Assembly (NCBI GenBank): GCA_045652125.1
Contig: JAZRTT010000033.1
Coordinates: 1 to 28,951, forward strand
Origin: Avoscillospira sp045652125
Lineage (GTDB): Bacteria > Bacillota > Clostridia > Oscillospirales > Oscillospiraceae
Direction: 5' to 3'
DNA: 28,951 bases
In this document: positions 21,780-28,951 of the stretch, in pieces
Position numbering within the stretch: position 1 is the stretch's first letter
Layout: every line of letters begins with the position of its first letter
Position numbers and translations under genes: made by a program
The notes under the pieces: generated by a model
Told to the model about the DNA's origin: nothing
The model's database searches: none
Seen by the model: the letters and a program-made list of their open reading frames with translations, nothing else

Positions 21780-23491
21780 GTCTGACCTCTGCCAACCGAA
21801 CTCTGCAGATGATTTCCCATCTGTTGGACACAGATACTGCCACAGAGCCTTTTTTTGACGCAGGCCCCCAAAAACCGGCTATTCCCCATAGCCGGAATTC
21901 TCAGCCTGTGCCTCGGTCCCGCCCGGAACAGCAAGGCATCTCATCCGGGCACATGGCAGCCTTTCTCCGGGCTTTGGAGGAAGAACCTACCCTCCGGATG
22001 CACAGTCTTTTGATTCTGCGAAACGGAGAACTGCTTTGCCGCGCTGCCTTTGGCTCGCGGGACACAGAGCTGCCTCGAATGACCTTTTCGGCCTGTAAAA
22101 GCATTACGGCATTGGCCATCGGCATTTTGATGGATGACGGACTTCTGTCCCCGGAGGACAAGCTTACCGATCTGTTCCCCAATGAGTGCGGACCGGTGAG
22201 CCGCAGATTGATGAAAGATCTGACGCTGCATCACGTCCTGTCCATGCAGACCGGAAATACCTTCAACGAAGCAAGTTCCTTGACGGAACCGGATTGGATC
22301 AGAGGATATTTCTCCTCCCCCGGGTTGGAAGTCACCCGAAAATTCCAGTACAACAGCCTGAACACCTATATTCTTTCCGCCTTGGTCACACGCCTTTCCG
22401 GGATGAGTCTCAGCGATTTTCTCTCCAAACGTCTCTTTGCCCCCATGGGTATTACAGATTTCTATTGGGAAGTCAGCCCGGAGGGGATCGAAAAGGGCGG
22501 ATGGGGCCTGTATATCACCCCGGAAGATCTTGCAAAGCTCGGGCAGCTTGTCATGGACGGCGGTTTTTGGCGGGGAAAGCAGCTGATCTCATCAGAATTT
22601 CTTTCCATGGCCACATCCACCCATGCCCAAACACCCCAATCCTATGGTGATTTCAACTATGGTTGGCAAATCTGGGTAGGAAGAAACGAAAACACTTTTT
22701 TGTTCAACGGTATGCTGGGGCAGAATGTTCTGGGTTTCCGGGACAGCGGCATCCTTCTGGTATCCCACGCCGGCAACGATGAGGCCTTTCAAACCAGTGC
22801 CTATTATGCCCTCGCCAGTCGCTTTTTCGGCGGCAGTTTCCCTCAAAAATTACCCCGGGACCGTTCTGCCGAACAAACGCTGCGGCACACCATCAAATCC
22901 CTTTCCCCTGCAATTGGACGTTGCCCTTCCCGGCAAACATTTTCCCTGTTTGCAGGAAAACGCTATGGGACCACAGAGCCCCACGCTGCTTCTGCAGGAC
23001 TACTTCCTCTGGTTTTGCAAACGGTGGAAAACAGCTATTCCTGTGGTCTCAAAGCCATTTCCATCGGCGGAAGCAGGCGGGTCCCCGAGCTGCTCTATGA
23101 GGAACAGGATCAGCTGCATCACCTGCTCTGTGGAGTCAAAGCCCCCATTCGCCAAACGATCGTACACCACGGCAATGTGTTTGAAATCGCCGTTCAGGCA
23201 CGATTTACTCACGATGATGAGGAGCATCCGGTCCTGCGGATCCAGATCGAATTTCTGGAAACCCCATGTACCCGAATTTTGAAACTCATTCAAACCGAAC
23301 GCGGAATGCTTCTGCGTCAAGAGGAGAGTCCGGGTGCCGTCTTTTTGTCCAACACTATGGTCACTGCCTCCAAATCCCCTGCTGTCAAAACTTTACTGGC
23401 CTCCGTAGCAGGCAGCTCCGAGCAGAGCTATCTGCGATGGCGGGTGGATCGAATGTTTACTCAGACCTTAAATTTGATCCGGGATTCATAA
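21776..23491 (+). CDS. Serine beta-lactamase/class C-fold hydrolase, long form
   Basis: The 571-aa protein has a serine-hydrolase (Beta-lactamase, PF00144-type) domain in residues ~55-350. The catalytic S-x-x-K is S105-A-C-K108. A YNS at 192-194 stands where class C enzymes carry YxN, and H331-A-G stands where they carry KTG. About 220 further residues form a C-terminal region that I do not recognise. There is no signal peptide or membrane segment, so a cytoplasmic location is likely, unusual for a true beta-lactamase or DD-peptidase. An esterase, amidase or D-amino-acid peptidase is equally possible. The start at 21776 overlaps the previous stop by 4 nt and follows AAAAGGAG; the longer frame upstream is not supported. 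It is the last gene of the train. Confidence 0.88.
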   Translation: MSLTSANRTLQMISHLLDTDTATEPFFDAGPQKPAIPHSRNSQPVPRSRPEQQGISSGHMAAFLRALEEEPTLRMHSLLILRNGELLCRAAFGSRDTELPRMTFSACKSITALAIGILMDDGLLSPEDKLTDLFPNECGPVSRRLMKDLTLHHVLSMQTGNTFNEASSLTEPDWIRGYFSSPGLEVTRKFQYNSLNTYILSALVTRLSGMSLSDFLSKRLFAPMGITDFYWEVSPEGIEKGGWGLYITPEDLAKLGQLVMDGGFWRGKQLISSEFLSMATSTHAQTPQSYGDFNYGWQIWVGRNENTFLFNGMLGQNVLGFRDSGILLVSHAGNDEAFQTSAYYALASRFFGGSFPQKLPRDRSAEQTLRHTIKSLSPAIGRCPSRQTFSLFAGKRYGTTEPHAASAGLLPLVLQTVENSYSCGLKAISIGGSRRVPELLYEEQDQLHHLLCGVKAPIRQTIVHHGNVFEIAVQARFTHDDEEHPVLRIQIEFLETPCTRILKLIQTERGMLLRQEESPGAVFLSNTMVTASKSPAVKTLLASVAGSSEQSYLRWRVDRMFTQTLNLIRDS

Positions 23492-23522
23492 AAAAGGAAG
23501 TCTCTGAGAGACTTCCTTTTTT
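23490..23522. terminator. Bidirectional terminator after the secA gene train
   Basis: A 15-bp perfect stem, AAAAAAGGAAGTCTC (23490-23504) and GAGACTTCCTTTTTT (23508-23522), has a 3-nt loop and T-tracts on both strands. It separates the hydrolase gene from the convergent antiporter gene. Confidence 0.95.
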
Positions 23523-23523
23523 G

Positions 23524-24816
23524 TCATTTCTTTTCTTTGGCTGCCTCCAGCTTGATCTGGCGGCGGTTCTTGACTTCCTCGGTCATGGGTTGGATATCTC
23601 CGGCTTTGCTCAAAGCCCACTTGGTACACATGGGTCCAAAGAGTTCATAGATCAGAACTGCGAACAGAACAATATTCCGAATCAGATCGCCCTGGGGCCC
23701 AAGCTGCTTGGCCGTCATGCACATACCAAGTGCCACACCGGCCTGAGGCAGCAGGGTAATACCCAAATATTTGCAGATTTCCGGAGAACATTTGGTCCAG
23801 ACAGCACTCCACTTGGCGCCGAAGTACTTGCCCAGAGACCGGAACAGAATATACATCAGTCCAATTCCAATAATCGCAATGTCTGTAAAAACGCTCAGTT
23901 CCAGTTCCGCACCGCTGATCACAAAGAACAAAGCGAACAATGGAGATGTCCACTTATCGGTCTTTTCCATAAGGTCATGAGACAAAGGACAAATGTTGCA
24001 GAATACCGTACCCAGCATCATACACACCAACAGAGAAGAAAAATGTACGCTGACCGGTCCGATATGGAACTCCATCATAGACAATGCCGCTGTCAGAAAT
24101 ACGAATGCAATGGACATATTCAGGCGGTTGGTATTGGAGTTAAAAAGCTTTTCCAACTGGGTCAGTACCCAGCCCAAGGCAGCACCCAAAGCCAGCGATA
24201 CTGCGATCTCCACCAGAGGATTGACCAGAATCGAGATCAGATCCACCGTGCCGCTGACCAACGTTTTGGCAATACCAAAGAATACGGCAAACACAACCAG
24301 ACCCACTGCATCATCCAAAGCAACGATGGGCAAAAGCAGGTTTGTCAGAGAGCCTTTGGCTTTGTACTGCCGCACGACCATCAGGGTCGCAGCAGGTGCT
24401 GTCGCCGTTGCGATCGCACCAAGCGTCAATGCCTGTGCAATGGTGATCTTGTCCGGCATCAGGTAATGCAGACCAATCAGAGCCGCATCCACCAAAAAAG
24501 TAGCCACCAAGGCTTGAAATATACCAATAACAACGGCTTGCCGACCGGTCTTTTTCAAGTCATCCACCCGGAATTCATTTCCGATGGAAAATGCAATAAA
24601 CGCCAAAGCCACCTCTGCGACCAGGGATAACCGACGCACCGATTCGGTACCGGAAAAACCCAGACCGTCAATCTTCAACGCACCCAAACAGTAAGGGCCG
24701 ATGAGAACGCCGGCTACCAGATAAGCCGTTACAGCAGGCAGTTTCCAACGCTTGAACACACGGGTCATCAACAGACCGGCCAACATGGCCACCGAAACAG
24801 TCAATAAGGTTGACAT
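23524..24816 (-). CDS. Cation:proton antiporter, CPA2 family
   Basis: The 430-aa membrane protein has about 12-13 hydrophobic segments and the Na+/H+ exchanger domain of the CPA2 family. Landmarks are LPAVTAYLVAGVLIGP near the start, FSIGNEF, the unwound-helix segment ATATAPAATL (136-145) and the ion-binding VALDDAVGL with D168/D169. The two aspartates indicate an electrogenic exchanger of Na+ or K+ for H+. The C-terminus is a short basic helix, with no TrkA-N regulatory domain as found in KefB/C. GGAG lies about 7 nt before the ATG. It is a single gene flanked by a terminator; its promoter is not clear (a TATACT at ~24853 lacks a good -35). Confidence 0.93.
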   Translation of the reverse strand: MSTLLTVSVAMLAGLLMTRVFKRWKLPAVTAYLVAGVLIGPYCLGALKIDGLGFSGTESVRRLSLVAEVALAFIAFSIGNEFRVDDLKKTGRQAVVIGIFQALVATFLVDAALIGLHYLMPDKITIAQALTLGAIATATAPAATLMVVRQYKAKGSLTNLLLPIVALDDAVGLVVFAVFFGIAKTLVSGTVDLISILVNPLVEIAVSLALGAALGWVLTQLEKLFNSNTNRLNMSIAFVFLTAALSMMEFHIGPVSVHFSSLLVCMMLGTVFCNICPLSHDLMEKTDKWTSPLFALFFVISGAELELSVFTDIAIIGIGLMYILFRSLGKYFGAKWSAVWTKCSPEICKYLGITLLPQAGVALGMCMTAKQLGPQGDLIRNIVLFAVLIYELFGPMCTKWALSKAGDIQPMTEEVKNRRQIKLEAAKEKK

Positions 24817-24966
24817 AACGCATCTCCAATTCCTCTATTTTCAAACGTTGTCAGTATACTCCATTCTTCGCTAAAATACTGCCCAAAGTTTCGTCATATC
24901 AAACATATATTTTGTGCGGTTTTTGTATAATTTTACATATCCCTCAGAGAATTTGAAAATCCGCCA

Positions 24967-24995
24967 TTGACAGGTATCTCTTTTTCCGCTAAAAT
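24967..24995 (+). promoter_or_regulatory. Promoter of the purine operon
   Basis: The plus strand has a consensus -35 TTGACA (24967-24972), a 17-bp spacer and -10 TAAAAT (24990-24995). The start site near 25002 leads directly into the ZTP aptamer. The rest of the 24817-25129 gap is AT-rich with no coding signal. Confidence 0.85.
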
Positions 24996-25006
24996 GAAAC
25001 CGAGGA

Positions 25007-25075
25007 TTTCTGTTACTGACGGAATGTGGAGCACCACAGGGGAGCAGAAGTCAATATTAGCCGACCGTCTGGGCA
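25007..25075 (+). promoter_or_regulatory. ZTP (pfl) riboswitch aptamer
   Basis: The layout follows the ZTP/ZMP class. P1 pairs TTTCTG (25007-25012) with CAGAAG (25045-25050). Conserved ACTGACGGAA follows, then hairpin P2 TGTGG/CCACA (25025-25038) and GGGGAGC. After a linker comes the 3' domain CCGACCGTCTGGGC. The pseudoknot pairs GACGG (25018-25022) with CCGTC (25065-25069), a compensated change from the usual GGCG/CGCC. The downstream genes perform the AICAR-to-IMP steps, whose substrate ZMP is the ligand of this class. Binding should prevent the terminator and turn the genes on (established mechanism). Confidence 0.92.
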
Positions 25076-25112
25076 GTTCTATGGAGATTCCCATAGGACT
25101 GCCCTTATTTTT
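25071..25112 (+). terminator. Riboswitch-controlled terminator of the purine genes
   Basis: A 14-bp stem, GGGCAGTTCTATGG (25071-25084) and CCATAGGACTGCCC (25091-25104) with one G-U pair, has a 6-nt loop and is followed by TTATTTTTATT. Its 5' arm shares GGGC with the aptamer's CTGGGC, so aptamer and terminator compete. Confidence 0.93.
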
Positions 25113-25129
25113 ATTATGAGGTGAAGGAT

Positions 25130-25849
25130 ATGGATATTTACAGCATCCAAAATGCCGCCGACTATCTGTGCGGCAACGAATACCCCGGCCGCGGCATTTT
25201 ACTGGGAAAAAGCCCCGAAGGCAAAGCCGTGCTGGCCTATTTCATTATGGGCCGCAGTGAGAACAGCCGCAACCGTATCTTCACGGAAGATGGCAACGAT
25301 GTGATCATCCACCCCTTTGACGCCAGTAAGGTGGAGGACCCTTCCCTCATTATTTATGCCCCTATCCGGGTCGTAGGAAAGGAAGTCATCGTCACCAACG
25401 GCGACCAGACCGACACGATCCGGGATCACCTGAACCAAGGCGGCAACTTCTACACCGCTCTTCAGACCCGCTGCTTCGAGCCTGACGGTCCCAACTGGAC
25501 GCCCAGAATCAGCGGCATTTTCCATTTGGGAGAGAAAGACTTCGATTATGAACTGAGCATCCTCAAGAGCCGTGATGCCGAAGGCGAAGCCTGCAGCCGC
25601 TACTACTACACCTATACCGCCAAGGCCGGTCTGGGTCATCTGATCCACACCTATGAAGAAAACGGCAGCCCCATCCCCACCTTCCAGGGTGAACCCCGCC
25701 GTATGGCCGTTCCCAGCGACATTGATGCCTTTACTGCTGCCATCTGGGAAAACCTCAATGAAAACAACAAGATCTCCCTCTATGTCCGCTATATGGATCC
25801 CGTCACGGGAGAGTGTGAGAGCCGCATGATCAATAAGCATTTGCTGTAA
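25130..25849 (+). CDS. purO: IMP cyclohydrolase, PurO type
   Basis: The 239-aa protein resembles the stand-alone IMP cyclohydrolase first known from archaea (PurO), which closes FAICAR to IMP in the last step of purine synthesis. It begins with IQNAADYLCGNEYPGRGILL and contains MGRSENSRNR, the aligned NGDQTDTIRDHL, and TPRISGIF, blocks conserved in this family. It is unrelated to the MGS-like cyclohydrolase half of bifunctional PurH. The ATG at 25130 was chosen because AGGTG precedes it suitably; an upstream GTG at 25121 lacks a site. It lies 13 bp before the formyltransferase gene under the ZTP riboswitch, forming with it a two-gene module that replaces PurH. Confidence 0.9.
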   Translation: MDIYSIQNAADYLCGNEYPGRGILLGKSPEGKAVLAYFIMGRSENSRNRIFTEDGNDVIIHPFDASKVEDPSLIIYAPIRVVGKEVIVTNGDQTDTIRDHLNQGGNFYTALQTRCFEPDGPNWTPRISGIFHLGEKDFDYELSILKSRDAEGEACSRYYYTYTAKAGLGHLIHTYEENGSPIPTFQGEPRRMAVPSDIDAFTAAIWENLNENNKISLYVRYMDPVTGECESRMINKHLL

Positions 25850-25862
25850 GGAGTGTAGAACC

Positions 25863-27047
25863 ATGAAAGAATTTGAACTGAAATATGGCTGTAACCCCAA
25901 TCAGAAGCCTGCAAAGGTCTATATGCATGACGGCAGCGAGCTGCCCTTTACCATTCTCAACGGCCGACCCGGCTACATCAACTTCATGGACGCTCTGAAT
26001 TCCTGGCAGCTGGTCAAGGAACTGAAGGAAGCCACCGGCATGGCTTGTGCCACCTCCTTCAAGCACGTCTCCCCCACCTCTGCTGCTGTTGGCAAACCTT
26101 TGAATGCCGATCTGAAGAAGGCATGCTTTGTGGATGATATCCCCGAGCTGGACGAAAATCCTCTGGCCTGTGCCTACGCCCGCGCCCGCGGTACCGACCG
26201 CATGTGTTCCTTTGGCGACTGGGTCGCTCTGTCCGATACCTGCGATGCTCTGACTGCCAAGCTCATCGCTCGGGAAGTCTCCGATGGTGTCATCGCCCCC
26301 GGCTACACCGACGAGGCTCTGGAAATTCTCAAGACCAAGCGGAAGGGCTCTTACAATGTGGTCGCCATTGATCCCAACTATGTGCCTGCCGAGGCTGAAA
26401 ACAAGCAGGTCTACGGCATCACCTTCCAGCAGGGTCGTAACAACTTCAAAATCTGTGAAGAACTGCTGCAGAATATCGTCACCGAAAACAAGGAACTGCC
26501 CCAGAGCGCTAAGATCGATTTGATCGTTGCCCTCATCACCCTGAAGTACACCCAGTCCAATTCCGTCTGCTACGCTGTGGACGGTCAGGCTATCGGTGTC
26601 GGTGCCGGTCAGCAGTCCCGTATCCATTGCACCCGTCTGGCAGGCTCCAAGGCTGATACCTGGTTCCTGCGTCAGCATCCCAAGACCCTGGCTCTGCCCT
26701 TCCGGGAAGATCTGGGCCGTCCCAACCGCGACAACGTCATCGATGGCTATATCAACGGCAACGAAGAGGACGTCTGCGCCGACGGTATCTGGCAGAACTA
26801 CTTCACCCAGAAGCCCGAGCGTCTGACAGAAGAGGACAAGAAGGCATGGCTGGCCTCCCGCCAGAATGTGGCTCTTGGTTCCGATGCATTCTTCCCCTTC
26901 TCTGACAACATCAAGCGTGCTGCCGCTTCCGGCGTTAAGTACATTGCTGAGCCCGGCGGCTCCATCCGCGATGATCTGGTCATTGAGGAGTGCAACAGCC
27001 GCGGCATCACCATGGCCTTCACCGGTATGCGCCTGTTCCACCACTAA
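25863..27047 (+). CDS. AICAR formyltransferase (stand-alone PurH formyltransferase domain)
   Basis: The 394-aa enzyme transfers a formyl group from 10-formyl-tetrahydrofolate to AICAR (ZMP), giving FAICAR. It carries the catalytic K67-H68 in SFKHVSPTSAAVG and the blocks NGRPGYINFMDALNSW, LKYTQSNSVCYAVDGQAIGVGAGQQSR (split across ~225-251) and SDAFFPFSDNIKRAA. It matches only the formyltransferase part; the N-terminal MGS-like IMP cyclohydrolase domain of common PurH is absent, and that activity is supplied by the upstream purO gene. AAGGAG precedes the ATG. Codon use is strongly biased to C-ending codons compared with neighbours, which suggests high expression and explains long antisense open frames here. 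Confidence 0.95.
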   Translation: MKEFELKYGCNPNQKPAKVYMHDGSELPFTILNGRPGYINFMDALNSWQLVKELKEATGMACATSFKHVSPTSAAVGKPLNADLKKACFVDDIPELDENPLACAYARARGTDRMCSFGDWVALSDTCDALTAKLIAREVSDGVIAPGYTDEALEILKTKRKGSYNVVAIDPNYVPAEAENKQVYGITFQQGRNNFKICEELLQNIVTENKELPQSAKIDLIVALITLKYTQSNSVCYAVDGQAIGVGAGQQSRIHCTRLAGSKADTWFLRQHPKTLALPFREDLGRPNRDNVIDGYINGNEEDVCADGIWQNYFTQKPERLTEEDKKAWLASRQNVALGSDAFFPFSDNIKRAAASGVKYIAEPGGSIRDDLVIEECNSRGITMAFTGMRLFHH

Positions 27048-27051
27048 CAGC

Positions 27052-27082
27052 AAAGATCCTGCCCTGTGGGCAGGATCTTTTT
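27052..27082. terminator. Terminator after the purine genes
   Basis: A 13-bp perfect stem, AAAGATCCTGCCC (27052-27064) and GGGCAGGATCTTT (27068-27080), has a 3-nt loop and is followed by TT. It is best for the rightward purine operon and may also act on the convergent ABC operon. Confidence 0.92.
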
Positions 27083-27115
27083 CATTACGCGGAAAGGTTG
27101 GCATGTTTGTTCGTC

Positions 27116-27847
27116 TTATCCCTTTCTCATTTGTTTCAGAAAGCATATAACTGCCAGTACCGTCACAAAAACCGCATACCCACAGACCCAAAATAAGTGG
27201 GGCAGGATATTGCCGAAGTTTCCTGCCGCAGCCGCCTGTTCCAGCTGAACGGCATGGGAGAACGGCAGTACATCCGCCACGGCCTGAAACGCACCGCCTA
27301 CCAGCTGCAGATCAAACCATATGCCCGAAAGCCAGGCCGTGAGATTGGTGAGCAATGCTCCGCAGATCGAACCGACCTGTTTTTGATTCAGAATGCTGCC
27401 GAACAGCAGTCCCAGCCCGATAAAAAACAGGGAAATTGGAATGAGCAGTATGATGGCATAAAGGATATAGATCCTTGCCTGCATTCCAAGCAAAAGTCCG
27501 ATCAGATAGCAAAACACACTTTGCGCCAAGGCGATCGGCAGCAGCGGCAGCGTATAGCCCAGAATAAAATCCGCTGCTCTCATAGGCGTGGCATAGAGCC
27601 TTGTAAGAAAGGAACTTTCTCTGTCTTTGGCGATCAGACTCGCGGAAAAAAGCGTCATAAAAGAAAGTCCGAATACGGTCATACCGGGAGCCAGCCGGTC
27701 AATTTCAAACAAACTGACCGGGATATTGGCCTGAATGGCTGAAAGCAGAAGAATCAAAATACCGGGGAAACCGAGGCCGAAAAACAATGTCAGCGGATCC
27801 CGCAGGATCTCTTTCCGCGTTTTTTTTGCAAAGGACAGCATTCTCAT
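27116..27847 (-). CDS. ABC-2 type transporter permease
   Basis: The 243-aa membrane protein has six hydrophobic segments and matches ABC-2 permeases that work with a separate ATPase to export drugs, lipids or polymers. N-terminal KKTRKEILRDPLTLFFGLGFP and the mid-protein RESSFLTRLYATPMRAADFILGY are typical (the latter the coupling region before the second half). The ATG at 27847 is used; it overlaps the ATPase stop and has AAGGAGG ahead. A GTG one codon upstream is possible. Its partner is the ATPase immediately upstream. Substrate unknown. Confidence 0.9.
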   Translation of the reverse strand: MRMLSFAKKTRKEILRDPLTLFFGLGFPGILILLLSAIQANIPVSLFEIDRLAPGMTVFGLSFMTLFSASLIAKDRESSFLTRLYATPMRAADFILGYTLPLLPIALAQSVFCYLIGLLLGMQARIYILYAIILLIPISLFFIGLGLLFGSILNQKQVGSICGALLTNLTAWLSGIWFDLQLVGGAFQAVADVLPFSHAVQLEQAAAAGNFGNILPHLFWVCGYAVFVTVLAVICFLKQMRKG

Positions 27848-28581
27848 CACGTTTCCTCCTTTACAATGGAAATAAACGCATCTTCAAATTTATCTTTTCC
27901 TGCCTGCCGCTTGAGTTCCTCCGCCGTCCCAAGGGCGATCAGGCTTCCGTTTTTCATGATACCGATCCGGTCGGAAAGTGCCTCTGCCTCCTCCATGTAA
28001 TGAGTCGTGAGGATCACCGTCATCCTCCCCTTCAAGGCTCGGATGGTATCCCACAGCTCGCTCCTTGCAATGACATCCAGACCCAGCGTGGGCTCATCAA
28101 GAAACAAAATCTTCGGTTCGCCGATCAGAGCCATGGCGATGCTCAGGCGTCTTTGCCATCCGCCCGACAGTTTTCCTGCTCTTTTATCCAGCACCCCGAA
28201 CAGTCGGAATTCTTCGGTCAAATCCCGGAGCTTTGCGGCAGTTTTCTCCTTCTGAAAGCCGTGTACACCGCACATCAGCTCCAAATTCTCCTTTACCGTC
28301 AGTCCCATGGCGATGGCCGTTTCCTGCGGCGAAATGCCGATCAGTTCCTTTGCTGCCTGTGCCTGCGATACAATGCTTTTTCCATATAAAAATGCATCCC
28401 CATCGGTGGGCTCTATAAGGCAGGATAACATCTTGATCGTGGTCGTTTTGCCCGCACCGTTGGTTCCAAGCAGAGAAAACAACTCTCCATCCTCAATTTC
28501 AAGTTCCAACCGATCCACCGCAACAAGGTCTTTGTACTGTTTGCGCAGGCCGTCGGTTTTGATTGCTGTCATAGTGTTCAT
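27847..28581 (-). CDS. ABC transporter ATP-binding protein
   Basis: The 244-aa cytoplasmic subunit shows the full ABC set: Walker A GTNGAGKT (39-46), Q-loop ISPQE, signature LSGGWQRRLSIA, Walker B ILFLDEPTLGLD and the H-loop in TTHYMEEAEAL. The GTNGAGKTTTIKML and DEPTLGLD forms are those of multidrug-type (CcmA/DRA) exporters. It overlaps the AbrB gene upstream by 4 nt and the permease gene downstream by 1-4 nt, so the three are translated as one operon. Exact substrate unknown. Confidence 0.95.
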   Translation of the reverse strand: MNTMTAIKTDGLRKQYKDLVAVDRLELEIEDGELFSLLGTNGAGKTTTIKMLSCLIEPTDGDAFLYGKSIVSQAQAAKELIGISPQETAIAMGLTVKENLELMCGVHGFQKEKTAAKLRDLTEEFRLFGVLDKRAGKLSGGWQRRLSIAMALIGEPKILFLDEPTLGLDVIARSELWDTIRALKGRMTVILTTHYMEEAEALSDRIGIMKNGSLIALGTAEELKRQAGKDKFEDAFISIVKEET

Positions 28582-28793
28582 GTTTCGTCCTCTTCGGTTT
28601 CATACACGGCGTGGGAAAACATTTCAAACATCGCCTTGGGCGGAATCGCAAGCCCCCGCTTTGTATCGCCCAGCATTATCAGCGTATCCCCAGGCTTGAT
28701 CTCAAAAACTTCCCTTGCCTGCTTGGGAATCACGATCTGGCCCTTTTCTCCTACGGTCACCGTCCATGCATATTTTCCTTTTGGCTTTATCAT
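28578..28793 (-). CDS. AbrB/MazE family DNA-binding protein
   Basis: The 71-aa protein has the swapped-hairpin AbrB fold signature: VTVGEKGQIVIPKQAREVFEI (residues ~12-32, in part) followed by KPGDTLIML. Proteins of this size act as transition-state regulators or antitoxins. There is no toxin gene here; instead it is the first gene of an ABC-exporter operon, which suggests local autoregulation. GGAGGG lies 7 nt before the ATG at 28793. A strong promoter lies just upstream. Confidence 0.92.
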   Translation of the reverse strand: MIKPKGKYAWTVTVGEKGQIVIPKQAREVFEIKPGDTLIMLGDTKRGLAIPPKAMFEMFSHAVYETEEDET

Positions 28794-28834
28794 TTTTATG
28801 CCCTCCAGTGCGTTAAGTATGATTTGTATAACTT

Positions 28835-28863
28835 ATTATACTGCAACAGCATCTTTTTTGCAA
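28835..28863 (-). promoter_or_regulatory. Promoter of the AbrB-ABC operon
   Basis: The minus strand has -35 TTGCAA (28858-28863), a 17-bp spacer and a consensus -10 TATAAT (28835-28840). An imperfect palindromic AT-rich stretch follows between the start site and the ATG, a possible AbrB-type operator (weak). Confidence 0.8.
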
Positions 28864-28890
28864 GCGGACACAAAAATTTTACCCTCGGCC

Positions 28891-28933
28891 CATAAAACAG
28901 CCGCCGCGGTGTATGCATACACCGCAGCGGCTG
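28891..28933 (-). terminator. Terminator-like hairpin at the right edge
   Basis: CAGCCGC and GCGGTGTAT (28898-28914) pair with ATACACCGC and GCGGCTG (28917-28933) with one internal C/A mismatch. The central 20 bp (28906-28925) is a perfect palindrome. On the minus strand it is followed by TTTTATG. It likely ends a leftward gene lying beyond the window. Confidence 0.7.
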
Positions 28934-28951
28934 GTCCGCCCGGACAGGGCG

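Noticed and set aside
23266..24630. 454-codon plus-strand frame across the terminator and opposite the antiporter
   Set aside because: It reads through a strong bidirectional terminator and has a Gln/His/Arg-rich translation with no family match.
25830..27191. 453-codon open frame on the minus strand opposite the AICAR formyltransferase gene
   Set aside because: It mirrors the codon bias of the true gene, has low-complexity G/V/D-rich translation, no ribosome binding site and no family resemblance.
28578..28793. Toxin-antitoxin module based on the MazE-like protein
   Set aside because: The overlapping downstream gene is an ABC ATPase and no MazF-like frame is present.

Overview
The window looks like a chromosomal piece of a low-to-mid GC Gram-positive anaerobe of the class Clostridia, most probably an Oscillospiraceae/Ruminococcaceae-type gut bacterium. 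The signs are the 5' part of a bacterial 16S rRNA, AGGAGG-type ribosome binding sites before almost every gene, a long-form hibernation factor, a DUF4364 protein, SAM-I and ZTP riboswitches, an S-layer-homology exoprotein, and purine biosynthesis with separate formyltransferase and IMP cyclohydrolase genes. The family assignment is inference; no database search was possible. No phage, IS element, tRNA or CRISPR array was seen.

Layout: 1-393 is the start of a 16S rRNA gene read leftwards, preceded (393-780) by two tandem promoters. Next, leftwards, come hpf and a DUF4364 gene. A divergent secreted CAP-domain protein with a cysteine cluster follows. 2.9-5.9 kb carries, leftwards, metK under a SAM-I riboswitch and terminator, a UDP-ManNAc dehydrogenase-like gene and a small zinc-ribbon membrane protein. 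6-10 kb holds a rhomboid-like membrane protein with a C-terminal zinc ribbon (rightwards), a MATE exporter and a VanW-family cell-wall protein (both leftwards). 10.2-11.65 kb is a lspA-rluD-type operon with a strong promoter overlapped by an inverted repeat. 11.7-15.4 kb is read leftwards: an SLH/phosphodiester-glycosidase exoprotein, rsmA and a CarD-type regulator.

From 15.5 to 23.5 kb runs a tight rightward gene train: secA, pgeF-like, a peptide-type ABC solute-binding lipoprotein, a ModE-type HTH protein, a YaiI/DUF188 protein, a GIY-YIG protein and a large serine beta-lactamase-fold protein. The gaps are 8 and 10 nt, then 1-4 nt overlaps, and it ends in a bidirectional terminator. A leftward CPA2 antiporter follows. 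At 25-27 kb a ZTP riboswitch with terminator controls purO-type IMP cyclohydrolase and a stand-alone AICAR formyltransferase. The right end carries a leftward AbrB-ATPase-permease operon with its own consensus promoter.

Most of this is housekeeping. The most noteworthy items are: the apparent AUC start of the VanW gene; two perfect inverted repeats placed like operators between divergent promoters; the rhomboid-like protein that seems to lack the catalytic serine; the solitary solute-binding protein translationally coupled to a ModE-type DNA-binding protein; and the split purine enzymes under ZTP control. I did not find convincing evidence of a wholly new multi-gene system.
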